A stretch of DNA of 64,000 nucleotides from Prochlorococcus sp. AG-402-I21 (lineage in GTDB: Bacteria > Cyanobacteriota > Cyanobacteriia > PCC-6307 > Cyanobiaceae): assembly GCA_003216955.1 (NCBI GenBank), contig QCHZ01000002.1, forward strand, positions 124,001-188,000, read 5' to 3'. Each line of letters starts with the position of its first letter. Within the stretch, counting starts at the first letter, position 1. The translations under genes were made by a program, and so were the position numbers. Of the stretch, positions 10,215 through 21,061 are shown piece after piece. The notes beneath the pieces were generated by a model. It saw only the letters and a list, made by a program, of their open reading frames with translations, searched no databases and was not told where the DNA came from.

Positions 10215-12482
10215 ATGACCGTCTCTATTCTTCTAGATTCTTTGAAAGATGACGGACAAAGACTTTCTGAGTGCAGACATGAAAGTCCATTTTCAATTCT
10301 TGGTCCTCAACCGTTTAAAGATAAGTGGATAATTCGAATATGGATGCCTGAGGCAAGTGCAGTTGAACTGATAATACAAGAAACGAAAATCCAGCTAGAA
10401 AATCCAAATCACGAGTGGATCTTCGAAGGAGTTATCGAAAAAGATCCCGGCACTGATTATCAAGTAAAAGTAAATAGAGGAGGCATTGAACATGTTCAAA
10501 ATGATCCCTGGAGCTTTCGTAAAGAATGGATGGGTGAAATTGATAGACATCTTTTCGCGGAGGGGAATCACCATCACATATGGCGAAAAATGGGTGCTCA
10601 CCTCACCGAAATAGATAAAAAGCAAGGTGTTATGTTTTGCTTATGGGCGCCTCATGCAAAAAGCGTTTCAGTTATTGGTGATCTCAATTCATGGGATGGC
10701 CGTCATCACCCTATGCAAAAACGTTTAGGAGGGATTTGGGAACTATTCATACCTGATCTAAGTGAAGGAGATTTATACAAATATGAAATCAGGACTGAAA
10801 AAGGACATTGCTACGAGAAAGCCGATCCTTATGGTTTTCAACATGAAGTAAGACCTGCAAAAAGCTCAGTCATATCAAAAATCGATTCATTTAAATGGAA
10901 TGATCAGTCTTGGATATCCAATCGTGACAATAGAGATCCTTTAGAGCAACCGATTTCAGTTTATGAAATGCATTTAGGCAGCTGGATGCATGCTTCCTCA
11001 GACGATCCATTTATCAATACAAATGGAGAGCATAGAGACCCAGTTCCAGCTGCAGATTTGAAGCCTGGCTCAAGATTGCTTACATACAAAGAGCTGGCGA
11101 ATAAGGTAATTCCATATGTCAAAGAGAGAGGCTTCACACATATCGAGCTGATGCCTATTTCAGAGCACCCTTTTGATGGCTCATGGGGGTATCAAGTTAC
11201 TGGTTGGTATGCGCCTACAAGTAGATTTGGATCTCCCGATGAGTTTCGTGCCTTTGTTGATTCATGCCATAAAGAGGGAATAGGAATTATTCTCGATTGG
11301 GTCCCAGGCCACTTCCCTAAAGATCAGCATGGACTTGCTTATTTTGATGGCAGCCATCTATATGAGCATTCAGATCCCAGGATTGGAGAGCACAAAGAAT
11401 GGGGAACATTAATTTTCAATTACAGTCGAAATGAAGTTCGAAATTTTCTAGTTGCAAATTTAATTTTCTGGTTTGATCAATTTCATATAGACGGAATACG
11501 CGTTGATGCAGTTGCCTCAATGCTTTACAAAGACTATCTTCGTCCGGAGGGTGAATGGATACCTAATGAGGATGGAGGGAATGAAAATTTTGAAGCAGTC
11601 AGATTTCTACAACAGGCTAATCACGTTCTTTTTCAACATTTTCCAGGTGCACTTTCTATTGCCGAAGAATCAACAACATGGACTGGTGTAACTAAACCAA
11701 CTGACATGAATGGACTCGGTTTCAACCTAAAATGGAACATGGGTTGGATGCACGATATGCTCGATTATTTTGAAATTGATCCATGGTTTAGACAATTCAA
11801 TCAAAACAACATTACATTCTCCATTTGTTATAACTTTACCGAAAATTTTATGCTTGCTTTAAGCCACGATGAAGTTGTTCATGGGAAAAGTCATCTCTTA
11901 CACAAAATGCCAGGTGATGACTGGCAGAAGTATGCTAATACACGAGCATTGCTTGCATATATGTGGACACATCCAGGTAAAAAAACAATATTTATGGGAA
12001 TGGAATTTGGTCAACGCCAAGAATGGAATGTTTGGGATGATTTGCAATGGGATCTTCTAAATTATGAACCTCACAAAGGGATACAGAAATTAGTAGATGA
12101 TTTGAATACTCTTTATAAAAGAGAACCTGCTTTATGGAGAAATGATTTTGACGAATACGGATTCCAGTGGATTGATTGCGACGATAATAAAAATTCAGTA
12201 ATCAGTTTCATGAGAAGAGAAAAAACTGAAGGCGAATGGTTAGTAATAGTGGCAAACTTTACCCCCCAAAACCATTCTAATTACAGAATAGGTGTGCCTG
12301 TTGATGGATTCTATGAAGAAATTTTCAATACAGATGCGAGTCAATATGGAGGCTCAAATCTAGGTAATATGGGAGGTAAATCAACAGATTTATACAATAT
12401 ACATGGCTATGAAAATTCTATAGATCTTTGCCTTCCTCCTCTCAGCGTTCTGGTTTTAAAGCATAAATCCAAGAAGAATTAA
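10215..12482 (+). CDS. glgB: 1,4-alpha-glucan branching enzyme
   Basis: This 755-residue GH13 enzyme introduces alpha-1,6 branches into glycogen. Two N-terminal CBM48-type domains (about 15-110 and 125-225, the latter with [22 protein letters not shown]) precede the catalytic barrel. Catalytic motifs are [12 protein letters not shown] (nucleophile Asp), IAEEST (acid Glu) and [10 protein letters not shown] (transition-state His-Asp). A C-terminal beta domain closes the protein. Length fits cyanobacterial GlgB (about 755-770). It stands as a rightward single gene ahead of hemE and supplies the carbon-storage branch for carbon fixed at the carboxysome. Confidence 0.96.
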   Translation: MTVSILLDSLKDDGQRLSECRHESPFSILGPQPFKDKWIIRIWMPEASAVELIIQETKIQLENPNHEWIFEGVIEKDPGTDYQVKVNRGGIEHVQNDPWSFRKEWMGEIDRHLFAEGNHHHIWRKMGAHLTEIDKKQGVMFCLWAPHAKSVSVIGDLNSWDGRHHPMQKRLGGIWELFIPDLSEGDLYKYEIRTEKGHCYEKADPYGFQHEVRPAKSSVISKIDSFKWNDQSWISNRDNRDPLEQPISVYEMHLGSWMHASSDDPFINTNGEHRDPVPAADLKPGSRLLTYKELANKVIPYVKERGFTHIELMPISEHPFDGSWGYQVTGWYAPTSRFGSPDEFRAFVDSCHKEGIGIILDWVPGHFPKDQHGLAYFDGSHLYEHSDPRIGEHKEWGTLIFNYSRNEVRNFLVANLIFWFDQFHIDGIRVDAVASMLYKDYLRPEGEWIPNEDGGNENFEAVRFLQQANHVLFQHFPGALSIAEESTTWTGVTKPTDMNGLGFNLKWNMGWMHDMLDYFEIDPWFRQFNQNNITFSICYNFTENFMLALSHDEVVHGKSHLLHKMPGDDWQKYANTRALLAYMWTHPGKKTIFMGMEFGQRQEWNVWDDLQWDLLNYEPHKGIQKLVDDLNTLYKREPALWRNDFDEYGFQWIDCDDNKNSVISFMRREKTEGEWLVIVANFTPQNHSNYRIGVPVDGFYEEIFNTDASQYGGSNLGNMGGKSTDLYNIHGYENSIDLCLPPLSVLVLKHKSKKN

Positions 12483-12643
12483 CCTTCCTCGAATAGAAAT
12501 GTTTCAACCTTGCCTCATAACCTAATTTCAACTGTCGTCTGGATGTAAAAATTCAGAAGGTATGACGAACTTTTGCAGAGAACGTATTTCATGATTTTCA
12601 AGTTACTGCTTCATGTAAGTTTTTCGATTAAAAGGACAAAATA

Positions 12644-13702
12644 ATGAACGGAACTACTCCTTTACTACTTCGTGCCGCTCGCGGAGAAAATGTTGAAAGG
12701 CCACCGGTTTGGATGATGCGCCAAGCGGGGAGATACATGAAGGTATATCGTGACCTGCGTAATAACTATCCAAGTTTCAGGGAAAGATCCGAAAACCCCG
12801 ATCTTTCTTATGAAATTTCAATGCAACCATTTAAAGCTTTTCAACCAGATGGAGTAATACTTTTTTCAGATATTTTGACTCCTCTTCCTGGAATGGGGAT
12901 TAACTTTGACATCGTTGAAAGTAAAGGACCCTTGATCAATGAACCAATAAGAAGCCTTAAACAGGTTAAAGACCTAAAGCCCCTTCAACCTGAGGAGAGC
13001 ATGTCTTTTGTTGGTGAAGTCCTTGGAAGGCTAAGGGAAAGCGTTGGGAACAACGCTGCAGTTCTTGGGTTCGTAGGTGCTCCCTGGACCCTTGCTGCAT
13101 ATGTTGTAGAGGGGAAAAGCAGCAAAAATTATGCAGTTATAAAAGCGATGGCATTCCAAGAGCCAAAACTCCTCCATCAACTTTTAAATCACTTTGCAGA
13201 ATCAATTGCAACCTATTTGTCCTACCAAATTGAATCTGGGGCCCAAGTAGTTCAAATGTTTGATTCATGGGCAGGACAATTAAGTCCGCAAGATTATGAC
13301 GAGTTCGCTGCACCTTATCAACAAAAAGTAGTCAATTTAGTAAAAGCTAAGCATCCAGATACACCTATGATTTTATATATCTCTGGTAGTGCTGGAGTTC
13401 TTGAAAGGATGGGACAAACTGGAGTAGATATAGTCTCTCTAGATTGGACTGTTGACATGGCAGATGGGCTAAAAAGGCTGCCTCCATCAGTTGGAGTCCA
13501 AGGGAATGTTGATCCAGGACTTTTGTTTGGTACTCCTGAGGCGATTAGATCAAGAATTATTGATGTCGTCAAAAAAGCGAAAGGTAGAAAACATATCCTT
13601 AACCTTGGTCATGGAATACTTCCTGGGACGCCAGAAGAAAATGCAAGAGTATTTTTTGAGGCTGGTAAAAATGTCAATGAACTTTTAAAAGTTTCATCTT
13701 GA
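12644..13702 (+). CDS. hemE: Uroporphyrinogen decarboxylase
   Basis: This 352-residue HemE decarboxylates uroporphyrinogen III to coproporphyrinogen III in heme and chlorophyll synthesis. The N-terminal signature [12 protein letters not shown] holds the conserved substrate-binding arginines; [28 protein letters not shown] and the C-terminal [15 protein letters not shown] motif are all present. Length is typical. Its stop overlaps the TTG start of the following epimerase-like gene, so the two are coupled. Confidence 0.97.
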   Translation: MNGTTPLLLRAARGENVERPPVWMMRQAGRYMKVYRDLRNNYPSFRERSENPDLSYEISMQPFKAFQPDGVILFSDILTPLPGMGINFDIVESKGPLINEPIRSLKQVKDLKPLQPEESMSFVGEVLGRLRESVGNNAAVLGFVGAPWTLAAYVVEGKSSKNYAVIKAMAFQEPKLLHQLLNHFAESIATYLSYQIESGAQVVQMFDSWAGQLSPQDYDEFAAPYQQKVVNLVKAKHPDTPMILYISGSAGVLERMGQTGVDIVSLDWTVDMADGLKRLPPSVGVQGNVDPGLLFGTPEAIRSRIIDVVKKAKGRKHILNLGHGILPGTPEENARVFFEAGKNVNELLKVSS

Positions 13703-14685
13703 AAAACGAAATAATTCTGATCACTGGAGCAAGTGGGTGTGTTGGACAATACATAGCAAATTGGCTAATCGAAAACTCAAGTTCAGAATTATTTTTATGG
13801 GTTAGAAATCCTAAAAAAATAACTGCAATAAATTTAGAAAATCCAAGGATTAAAGTTTTAGTCGGAGATTTGAGACAATCAAATAAGTTCAAGAAAGAGA
13901 TATCAGAAGTCAACAGAGTTATTCATACAGCAACTGCTTGGGGTGACCCTAAAAGAGCGAAAGAAGTAAATATTGATGCAGTAAAAAATTTGCTCAATTT
14001 ACTAAATCCTTCCAATATCAAACAAATTATTTATTTCTCAACTGCAAGTGTTCTTGATAGAAACTTAAATTTGTTACCGGAAGCTTTTACCTATGGAACA
14101 GAGTACATACAAACGAAAGCACAATGCCTCAAAGAGCTTGAATCTCATCAGCTTTCGACGAAAATCATAGCTGTTTTCCCAACACTAGTTTTTGGCGGAC
14201 GTTTAGATGGTAAAAGTAAATTTCCTACTAGTTATCTAACAGAGGGGCTTAGAGATGCATTGAGATGGATCTGGCTGGCAAGATGGATAAAATTATTCTC
14301 AAGGTTTCATTTTATTCACGCAGCAGATATCGCTTTCATTTGCGGACATCTAGCTACCTCTGATTTCGAGCCTGCAAAACGTTATTCTGGGAATAAAATT
14401 AAAAAATTCGTTTTAGGACAATCCTATATAAGTATTGATGAAGTAATTCAGACGCTTCTAAGATGGAAAGGAATGAGCAGAGTCCCTCAAATCCCTCTTT
14501 GGACCTGGCTTATCGAACTTTTAACTATATTACTGCCAATACAAATTACAAACTGGGATAGATTTAGTCTGAGACAAAAACACTTCATACATGAGCCTGT
14601 AACCTCTCCTGAAACCTTTGGAGGTATAAGCCATGCCAAAAATCTAAGTCAAGTTTTACATAATTCTGGATTAACTAAACACTAA
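13699..14685 (+). CDS. NAD(P)-dependent epimerase/dehydratase-like protein (extended SDR)
   Basis: This 328-residue protein has an N-terminal Rossmann motif [11 protein letters not shown] and the SDR segments VGDLRQ and [12 protein letters not shown] possible catalytic Tyr and Lys lie in the YIQTKAQCL region. It resembles extended short-chain dehydrogenases acting on nucleotide sugars or other carbonyl substrates. The start is TTG overlapping the hemE stop (TTGA). The substrate is unknown. Its position between hemE and petE may be co-transcription rather than a pathway link. Confidence 0.75.
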   Translation: MKNEIILITGASGCVGQYIANWLIENSSSELFLWVRNPKKITAINLENPRIKVLVGDLRQSNKFKKEISEVNRVIHTATAWGDPKRAKEVNIDAVKNLLNLLNPSNIKQIIYFSTASVLDRNLNLLPEAFTYGTEYIQTKAQCLKELESHQLSTKIIAVFPTLVFGGRLDGKSKFPTSYLTEGLRDALRWIWLARWIKLFSRFHFIHAADIAFICGHLATSDFEPAKRYSGNKIKKFVLGQSYISIDEVIQTLLRWKGMSRVPQIPLWTWLIELLTILLPIQITNWDRFSLRQKHFIHEPVTSPETFGGISHAKNLSQVLHNSGLTKH

Positions 14686-14739
14686 AATGGCAAACAGAAG
14701 CTAAAGTAGTAAAATTAAAAAAAGAAAAGAATTAATTTC

Positions 14740-15090
14740 ATGATTCGTTCTATTTCAACAGCGTTATTTGCTTTCTTTGCATTCCTAGTAATTGGGGTAT
14801 CAAATGTGAACGCTTCAACTGTTGAAGTTAAGCTTGGAACCGATGCAGGGATGCTTGCTTTCGAACCAAGCACTCTTAACATAAGCGCTGGTGACACCGT
14901 AAAGTTTGTAAATAACAAACTAGCTCCTCATAATGCTGTTTTTGACGGAAATGATGATCTAAGTCATCCTGATCTAGCTTTTGCTCCAGGAGAGTCCTGG
15001 GAGAGAACTTTTAGCACAGCAGGAACATACGACTTTTACTGCGAGCCTCACAGAGGTGCAGGAATGGTTGGTAAAATTGTAGTCAACTAA
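14740..15090 (+). CDS. petE: Plastocyanin
   Basis: This 116-residue precursor carries the lumenal copper protein that moves electrons from cytochrome b6f to photosystem I. A signal peptide spans about residues 1-26. The type-1 copper ligands are visible: His64 (APHNAVFD), Cys101 and His104 (FYCEPHRG) and Met109 (AGMVGK). The mature domain is about 90 residues, slightly shorter than in many cyanobacteria. A strong intrinsic terminator follows the stop, fitting an abundant, independently expressed transcript. Confidence 0.97.
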   Translation: MIRSISTALFAFFAFLVIGVSNVNASTVEVKLGTDAGMLAFEPSTLNISAGDTVKFVNNKLAPHNAVFDGNDDLSHPDLAFAPGESWERTFSTAGTYDFYCEPHRGAGMVGKIVVN

Positions 15091-15109
15091 ACATTCAAAA
15101 GAATTCATT

Positions 15110-15140
15110 AAAGATGGGCTAAACCCCATCTTTTTTTTTG
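15110..15140 (+). terminator. Rho-independent terminator of petE
   Basis: An 8-bp perfect stem (AAGATGGG at 15111-15118 with CCCATCTT at 15125-15132), a 6-base loop and a following T tract begin 20 bases after the petE stop codon. This is a textbook intrinsic terminator. Confidence 0.92.
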
Positions 15141-15473
15141 GAAAAATATATTTATAAACTCAATCAAGAGCACTGAGCATAATTTTTTTTAGAAGAGAAA
15201 CTATTGCAATTTAAAATACCTAAGGATGTATTCTGAGTTTAGAAAAAGTAGTGCACGCATTCAGGCGGGAGAATTTTAATTACGATAAAACTTCTAATCA
15301 ATATGAAGAATAAGTCTAAGGTTGGTAAATTAATATAAAAATTCAAGTAATTAGTTTGAAGAACTTAGAAGCGAACTAACAAATTTATTTTACAAAGTTA
15401 AAAAAGGTCGGTTTTCTTATATTTCTACAATTATAAGATTTGAATAGTATGAAAGTGGAAATTAATTTTAAGG
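15141..15473. other. Intergenic region upstream of clpB
   Basis: This AT-rich gap of 333 bases lies between the petE terminator and clpB. A 17-codon ATG frame at 15226-15279 with a weak upstream GG-containing site is the only small open frame I noticed; it is too short to support as a gene. The last 80 bases are a plausible clpB promoter/leader, but I could not pick a convincing -10/-35 pair and see no CIRCE-type heat-shock inverted repeat. Confidence 0.6.
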
Positions 15474-18065
15474 ATGAAGGTAAATCCTGATGATTTTACT
15501 AACAGTGCCTGGCAAGGGATCATTGATGCAAAAGATTTAGCATTAACTAAAAAACATCAGACTTTAGAAACTGAACATCTTCTTTGGTCTCTACTAAAGA
15601 AAAATGAAATTGCTATAGCAATAATAAAAAGATCGGGCGGGACAATAAAAAATCTACTTACGGCAACAGAAGAATTTATAAATAACCAGCCAAAAATGCA
15701 AAAGGCCCAAGAATCAATTTTCTTTGGCAAAGATATATCTTTTTCAATTTCAAAAGCAAACAATATTAAACAATCCTTCAAAGATGATTTTATTTCAAGC
15801 GAACATTTAGTGATTTCCCTATTTGATGACGAGAGAGTTTGTCATAGGTTATTTGAGCAAAATCAAATCAACAAAAACAGCCTTCTTGAGGCTATAAATG
15901 CTATCAGAGGTGACAAAAAAGTGACCCAAAAAAATGCTGAAAATAGCTACGAAGCTCTGCAAAAGTATGGTCTAGACCTTACTTCTGCCGCTAGAGATGG
16001 AAAATTAGATCCTGTAATTGGAAGAGATGAAGAAATCCGAAGAACGATTCAAATTCTTAGCCGTAGAACTAAAAATAATCCCGTATTAATTGGTGAAGCT
16101 GGAGTTGGCAAAACAGCAATTATTGAGGGTTTAGCACAAAGAATTATCAACGGAGATGTTCCTACTGCCCTTGAAAACCGTCAACTAATTTCCTTAGATA
16201 TGGGGGCACTAATAGCAGGTGCAAAATTCCGTGGTGAATTTGAAGAGAGACTTAAGTCAGTTCTTAAAAATGTAATTGATTCAGAAGGAAAAATAATTTT
16301 GTTCATCGATGAAATACATACTGTCGTTGGAGCAGGAGCTAGTGGTGGTGCAATGGACGCTAGTAATCTCCTAAAACCAATGCTTGCTAGAGGAGAACTC
16401 AGATGTATTGGAGCAACAACCATCAATGAACATAGAGAAAATTTTGAGAAAGACCCTGCGCTGGAAAGAAGATTTCAGCAAATACATGTAAAACAACCCT
16501 CAGTCCAAGATACGATTTCGATCTTGCGTGGACTAAAAGAAAGATATGAAGTCCATCATGGTGTTCGTATCTCTGATAACGCTCTCATAGCTGCGGCAAC
16601 GTTGAGTGATAGGTATATACCCGAGAGATTTTTACCTGATAAAGCTATTGATCTAATAGATGAATCAGCATCGCGTTTAAAGATGGAAATAACATCAAAA
16701 CCAGAAGAGATTGATGAGATTGATAGAAAAATCATCCAACTTGCAATGGAAAAATTATCGTTGGAAGGTGAGTCAGATACTTCAAGTAAAGAAAGACTAG
16801 AATTAATTACTTCAGAACTAGCCTTATTAACAAAAAATCAAGCTGAAGTAAACAACAAATGGAAAGAAGAAAAAGAGTCAATCGAGGAAATTTCAACACT
16901 TAAAGAAGAAATTGAGAAAGTACAACTAGAAATAGAAAAAGCAAAAAGGAATTATGACCTCAACAGGGCTGCTGAACTTGAATACGGCACCCTTGTAAAT
17001 TATCAACAAAATTTGAAATCTAAAGAACTTAATTTAAAAAATTCCTCTCAGAATGCCGAGAAATCTTTTTTGAGAGAGGAGGTTGTAGCCGATGATGTAG
17101 CTGAAATAATTGCAAAGTGGACATCTATCCCAGTTAAAAGACTTGCTCAAACTGAAATTGAAAAATTACTCAATCTTGAATCTGAGCTTCATAAAAAAGT
17201 TATTGGTCAAAATAAAGCCGTCCAATCAATATCTTCTGCGATACAAAGATCCAGAACAGGACTTAGCGATCCAAGTAGACCAATCGCAAGTTTTTTATTT
17301 TTAGGACCGACAGGCGTGGGCAAAACAGAATTGTCTAAGGCTTTGGCTTCTCAACTTTTTGATAGTGAAAATGCCCTAACAAGAATAGACATGTCTGAAT
17401 ATATGGAAAAGCACTCTATAAGTCGCTTAATTGGGGCTCCTCCCGGTTACGTTGGTTACGAAGCAGGTGGACAATTAACAGAAGCAATTAGAAGAAAACC
17501 CTATTGCGTTTTGCTATTCGATGAAATTGAGAAAGCACATAAAGATGTTTTCAATGTATTGCTACAGATACTTGACGAAGGCCGAGTAACTGATGGACAG
17601 GGAAGAACAACAAACTTCAAAAATACTATTATTATTCTCACCAGTAATTTAGGAAGCGAGGTAATCGCTGGTAGGGATATAACGAATAATCTGTCGACAA
17701 ACGTAGATGAACTTATTAATCAAGAACTAAAATCCAATTTCAGACCTGAATTCCTAAACAGACTTGATGAAATAATTAATTTCGAACCACTTAAAAAGGA
17801 AACTCTACTTAAAGTAGTTGATTTACAATTAAACCGTTTAAGAGAAAGATTAGAAGCGAAAGGAATCGAGCTAGAGATAAATAATGATGTTCTATCATTA
17901 ATTACTGAAATTGGGTACAATCCGAGTTATGGTGCGAGACCCTTAAAAAGAGTCATTCAAAAAGAATTAGAAAGTGAAATAGCAAAATATATTCTTAAAG
18001 GCAAATACAAAGAAGGAAGCACTATAAAAATAGAGAAGAAAGATTCAAAACTAATTTTCAACTAA
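15474..18065 (+). CDS. clpB: ATP-dependent disaggregase ClpB
   Basis: This 863-residue Hsp100 chaperone resolubilises aggregated proteins together with DnaK. Domain order is normal: N-terminal Clp repeat domain (1-150), NBD1 with Walker [11 protein letters not shown] near 205, a coiled-coil middle domain (about 410-520, Glu/Lys rich), NBD2 with [10 protein letters not shown] near 605, and a C-terminal ClpB-D2 small domain. The start is followed immediately by the conserved [10 protein letters not shown]-terminal motif. The N-domain looks divergent (Lys/Asn-rich) relative to the highly conserved NBDs. Cyanobacteria often have two ClpB proteins; which paralogue this is cannot be settled here. 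Confidence 0.95.
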   Translation: MKVNPDDFTNSAWQGIIDAKDLALTKKHQTLETEHLLWSLLKKNEIAIAIIKRSGGTIKNLLTATEEFINNQPKMQKAQESIFFGKDISFSISKANNIKQSFKDDFISSEHLVISLFDDERVCHRLFEQNQINKNSLLEAINAIRGDKKVTQKNAENSYEALQKYGLDLTSAARDGKLDPVIGRDEEIRRTIQILSRRTKNNPVLIGEAGVGKTAIIEGLAQRIINGDVPTALENRQLISLDMGALIAGAKFRGEFEERLKSVLKNVIDSEGKIILFIDEIHTVVGAGASGGAMDASNLLKPMLARGELRCIGATTINEHRENFEKDPALERRFQQIHVKQPSVQDTISILRGLKERYEVHHGVRISDNALIAAATLSDRYIPERFLPDKAIDLIDESASRLKMEITSKPEEIDEIDRKIIQLAMEKLSLEGESDTSSKERLELITSELALLTKNQAEVNNKWKEEKESIEEISTLKEEIEKVQLEIEKAKRNYDLNRAAELEYGTLVNYQQNLKSKELNLKNSSQNAEKSFLREEVVADDVAEIIAKWTSIPVKRLAQTEIEKLLNLESELHKKVIGQNKAVQSISSAIQRSRTGLSDPSRPIASFLFLGPTGVGKTELSKALASQLFDSENALTRIDMSEYMEKHSISRLIGAPPGYVGYEAGGQLTEAIRRKPYCVLLFDEIEKAHKDVFNVLLQILDEGRVTDGQGRTTNFKNTIIILTSNLGSEVIAGRDITNNLSTNVDELINQELKSNFRPEFLNRLDEIINFEPLKKETLLKVVDLQLNRLRERLEAKGIELEINNDVLSLITEIGYNPSYGARPLKRVIQKELESEIAKYILKGKYKEGSTIKIEKKDSKLIFN

Positions 18066-18116
18066 ACAATTTAAGCCAAAGAAGTTAATTGCATCTCAAT
18101 TAAAAGATTTAAAATA

Positions 18117-18587
18117 TCAAGGTTTAAACCACTCAGGGAAGAGGGTATAACTAGCAGAATTAGTAGCATTTTCATGCGCTATTGCTTTCCAACAACACGA
18201 TCGACCTTTCTCTCTTGAAATTAATAAATCATTTGCCCATCCCCAAACTAATTCAGCTGTTGATTCCATTCCAACATTCTTCATAATTCTAAGATCCAGT
18301 ACTTCTTTAGAGTGAAGATTTTTCCATGTTTCAAGAAGAGGATCATCAAAATTGACTAGAAAAGTATGATCAAAATGTTCTCTTAACCTCTCTTCCAAAG
18401 GTCTCAAACTTGAAAAATCAACAACGAAGCCATTTTCATCAAGTTCATTCGAAGCAAAATAAAAGGTAAAACTTCGACTATACCCATGAATATAGCGACA
18501 GTGTCCCTTATGTTTCCATTGACGATGAGAACAGGGATAGTCTTTAAAATGCTTTGAGCAATTATATGTAATATCTTTAATCGTCAT
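18117..18587 (-). CDS. 6-carboxytetrahydropterin synthase/QueD-like protein, variant metal site
   Basis: This 156-residue protein belongs to the 6-pyruvoyl-tetrahydropterin synthase/QueD fold. Recognisable parts are the N-terminal strand with CSHRQW, the catalytic-Cys region GHCRYIHGY (Cys30, His34), the GFVVDFSSL segment, the FDHTFL block and the GMESTAELV helix. In canonical members the motif ends HGH and the last His binds zinc; here residue 36 is Tyr, while extra histidines (His21, His26, His29) lie just before. It may be a distinct subfamily with altered chemistry rather than a queuosine enzyme. It stands alone, convergent with clpB and divergent from hisIE. Confidence 0.75.
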   Translation of the reverse strand: MTIKDITYNCSKHFKDYPCSHRQWKHKGHCRYIHGYSRSFTFYFASNELDENGFVVDFSSLRPLEERLREHFDHTFLVNFDDPLLETWKNLHSKEVLDLRIMKNVGMESTAELVWGWANDLLISREKGRSCCWKAIAHENATNSASYTLFPEWFKP

Positions 18588-18664
18588 AAAAAGGTGATTT
18601 GAGAAGCAATAGAGGTCTAAATTTAAATAATGAAAGTTGTAAAGCCAAATTGGCTTAATTAAAA

Positions 18665-19309
18665 ATGCTTTTTATCGATGACTTACATTTTGATCAAAAT
18701 GGCTTGATTCCAGCCATAGCACAAGATTGGATCGATGGCTCAATTTTAATGATGGCATGGATGAACAAAGAATCCATTATGAAAACATTAGAATCAGGTG
18801 AAGTTCACTATTGGAGTCGTTCAAGGAAAGAGCTTTGGCACAAAGGGAAAACTAGCGGTCATTTTCAAAAATTGAAAGGGATTAGGGCTGATTGTGATTC
18901 AGATACAATACTTTTATCAATTGAGCAAATTGGTTCAATCGCATGCCATACAGGGAAAAGAAGTTGTTTCTTTAAAGATTTAAAAACAAATCAAGACGTT
19001 CTTTCCCCACCATCTGATGCTTGTAGTGAATTATTTAAAGTCATAGAGAGTCGTAAAGGCAATCCTGAGGAAGGAAGTTATACAAATGGTCTTTTGAAGG
19101 GAGGCGATAACAAAATCCTAAAGAAAATCGGCGAGGAGACAGCCGAATTTATTATGGCTTGTAAAGATAAAAATCCGATTTCAGTTTCTAATGAGGCTGC
19201 AGATCTAATTTTTCATCTACAAGTTGCTTTAGCACATCAAAACGTTTCATGGAAAGAAGTTCTAGAAGTTTTAGTTCAAAGACGAGGAGGACCAAGAAGA
19301 AATAAATAG
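18665..19309 (+). CDS. hisIE: Bifunctional phosphoribosyl-AMP cyclohydrolase / phosphoribosyl-ATP pyrophosphatase
   Basis: This 214-residue fusion performs steps 2 and 3 of histidine synthesis. The N-terminal HisI domain (about 1-120) has [23 protein letters not shown] and the zinc-site segments around [11 protein letters not shown] and [10 protein letters not shown]. The C-terminal HisE domain (about 120-214) carries [15 protein letters not shown] and [14 protein letters not shown], the MazG-like metal-binding helices. Length is normal. It is not next to other his genes; hisG lies at about 34.5 kb in this window. Confidence 0.96.
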   Translation: MLFIDDLHFDQNGLIPAIAQDWIDGSILMMAWMNKESIMKTLESGEVHYWSRSRKELWHKGKTSGHFQKLKGIRADCDSDTILLSIEQIGSIACHTGKRSCFFKDLKTNQDVLSPPSDACSELFKVIESRKGNPEEGSYTNGLLKGGDNKILKKIGEETAEFIMACKDKNPISVSNEAADLIFHLQVALAHQNVSWKEVLEVLVQRRGGPRRNK

Positions 19310-19414
19310 CAAACCAATAAGCTCATAGATCATCTCATTCATCCAAATAAAGTTTCCTTGGAAGACAGAGATTGAATTAGATACATATAAAAGTCTTGAA
19401 AGTGAAAAAAACAA

Positions 19415-19456
19415 ATGAATCGATTTTCTTTAAATTTTGGGAATTTATCGATTCAT
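19415..19456. repeat. Perfect 10-bp inverted repeat, 22-base spacer
   Basis: ATGAATCGAT at 19415-19424 is repeated inverted as ATCGATTCAT at 19447-19456. It lies midway between hisIE and the sigma gene. There is no T tract after it, so it is not an obvious terminator; it could be an operator or part of a structured RNA. Confidence 0.6.
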
Positions 19457-19754
19457 AAAAGTTAGGGGTAAAGCAAGAAAATAATTATTAGAGCCATAGA
19501 AGTCTTTAACAAGTTTCATATATAAAGAAAATGCTTATAACAATGTCTTTCATATCAATGGTTTTGAGCTATTTCTAATAAAAAGTAATTTCTATACTTA
19601 AATCTAAAAAAAGTCAGATACAGAATATCGGAACCTTCTTTTGGCTTAATTGACCAACTGAAAGCATTAAAAATAGATAAAGGATAAATAATAAATTCCG
19701 AACACTTTATTACGCCTATTGAAAGTAAACAATTTTTCTCTAGGTTGTTTATAC

Positions 19755-19762
19755 AAGGAGGA
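19755..19762 (+). promoter_or_regulatory. Strong ribosome binding site of the sigma-factor gene
   Basis: AAGGAGGA sits 7 bases before a GTG codon at 19770. This near-perfect Shine-Dalgarno is rare among the genes of this window and fixes GTG as the start in preference to the ATG about 25 codons downstream. Confidence 0.85.
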
Positions 19763-19769
19763 ATAAATC

Positions 19770-20693
19770 GTGAGTTCTTTAAGCGACTTTCTTGGAGAAA
19801 TAGGAAGACACGAATTGCTCACTCCAGAGCAAGAACTCACAATGGGTAGAAAAGTGCAAGCCATGGTTGCACTCAATGAACGCTGCCAAAAAGCTGGAGG
19901 TAATGGGCCAGAGTGCGAATACTCAACCGCAGAGAAGAAAACACTTAAAGCAGGAGAGCGCGCCAAGAATCAAATGATTACAGCCAATTTAAGGCTTGTT
20001 GTAAATTTAGCCAAACGATATCAAGGTAAAGGTCTTGACCTTCTTGATTTAATTCAAGAAGGTACCCTAGGCTTAACAAGAGCTGTAGAAAAATACGATC
20101 CCAAAAGAGGGCATAGATTTTCAACTTATGCTTACTGGTGGATTAGACAAGGATTAAATAGAGCGCTATCAACTCAAAGCAGAACTATAAGAATCCCTGT
20201 GAACATTAATGAAAAACTAACAAAACTTCGTGCTGCCAAGTCTCGACTAATGCAAGAACTTGGAGTTCATCCTTCAACTCACCAAATAGCAATAAAAATG
20301 AAAATTCCTTTGGAGGAAGTAGAAGAATTGCTTGCATGCGAGTTAAGAAGTATCACAGTGAGTTTGCAAGGAGCAGTCAAATCAAAAGCAGAACCTTCAG
20401 AGCTTGTCGATATTCTTCCCAGTGAAGAAGTTCCTCCTATGGAACTAGCTGAATTAGCAGAGAGAAGTGCATCAGCCTGGTCTTTATTGGATAAATCAAA
20501 TCTCACACCTAAAGAGAGAACTATTCTAAGTCTTAGATTTGGCCTAGATGGATCTAATGAATGGAGAACACTTGCTGAAGTAGCTAGACAAATGAATTGC
20601 AGCAGAGAATATTGCAGACAAGTAGTACAACGCGCATTAAGAAAATTAAGAAAGACAGGGATTCAAAGTGGTCTTCTAGAGACAAGTATTTAA
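19770..20693 (+). CDS. RNA polymerase sigma factor, RpoD-like group 2
   Basis: This 307-residue sigma-70 protein lacks the long region 1.1 of the primary sigma factor. Region 1.2 begins LSDFLGEIGRHELLTPEQEL. Region 2 carries NLRLVVNLAKRYQGKGLDLLDLIQEG and the -10 recognition part RFSTYAYWWIRQ. Region 3 begins at IPVNINEKLTKL, and region 4 ends with the helix-turn-helix LAEVARQMNCSREYCRQV. These features fit a group 2 (non-essential, stress or circadian) cyanobacterial sigma factor. It leads an operon with a YkvA-like protein, a small protein and a c-type cytochrome (2-base gap, then ATGA overlap). Confidence 0.93.
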   Translation: MSSLSDFLGEIGRHELLTPEQELTMGRKVQAMVALNERCQKAGGNGPECEYSTAEKKTLKAGERAKNQMITANLRLVVNLAKRYQGKGLDLLDLIQEGTLGLTRAVEKYDPKRGHRFSTYAYWWIRQGLNRALSTQSRTIRIPVNINEKLTKLRAAKSRLMQELGVHPSTHQIAIKMKIPLEEVEELLACELRSITVSLQGAVKSKAEPSELVDILPSEEVPPMELAELAERSASAWSLLDKSNLTPKERTILSLRFGLDGSNEWRTLAEVARQMNCSREYCRQVVQRALRKLRKTGIQSGLLETSI

Positions 20694-20695
20694 TT

Positions 20696-21061
20696 ATGGT
20701 TAGTTCAAGAAGCTCAAATAAAGACGTATTTGAAGCAGAAGTGCTTGAAAGTTCTGTTGTCGACGAGGGTGTGCTTAAAAAAATCTTATTAAGAGCAGGC
20801 AGAGTCATTGCAAAGCCTGCATTAGAAGGCTTTGAACTCATCATTGATAACTCAACTCCTCCCCAAGTGAGAATATCCATAATGGGAGCACTTACTTATT
20901 TAGTTGTTCCTGTTGATTTAATTCCCGACTTCATCCCTGCCTCAGGTTTTAGCGATGATCTTGTAGCTCTAACCGCTGTAATTAGTCTTTGGCAACATCA
21001 CATCACTCCAGAGATAAAATTCAGAGCAAAATCTAAGCTAGATAAATGGTTTCCTCTATGA
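20696..21061 (+). CDS. YkvA/DUF1232 family membrane-associated protein
   Basis: This 121-residue protein has the DUF1232 core: a hydrophobic stretch (IMGALTYLVVPVDLIPDFIP) with the characteristic P-x-D-x-I-P-D motif, followed by GFSDDLVALTAVI. I chose the ATG 2 bases after the sigma-factor stop; a longer frame would begin inside the sigma gene. Function is unknown. Tight spacing on both sides places it in the sigma-factor operon. Confidence 0.8.
   Translation: MVSSRSSNKDVFEAEVLESSVVDEGVLKKILLRAGRVIAKPALEGFELIIDNSTPPQVRISIMGALTYLVVPVDLIPDFIPASGFSDDLVALTAVISLWQHHITPEIKFRAKSKLDKWFPL

Larger units (their letters stand above)
19310..19769. other. 460-base intergenic region before the sigma-factor operon
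   Basis: No open frame of note on either strand. It contains a 10-bp perfect inverted repeat with a 22-base spacer (19415-19456, listed separately) and, at its 3' end, a strong Shine-Dalgarno site. A gap this long is unusual in such a compact genome and could hold a long leader or a small RNA; I cannot identify one. Confidence 0.6.

Noticed and set aside
15226-15279. A 17-codon ATG frame upstream of clpB with a weak GG-containing site before it
   Set aside because: Too short to support as a gene, with no recognised similarity; such frames are expected by chance in AT-rich gaps.
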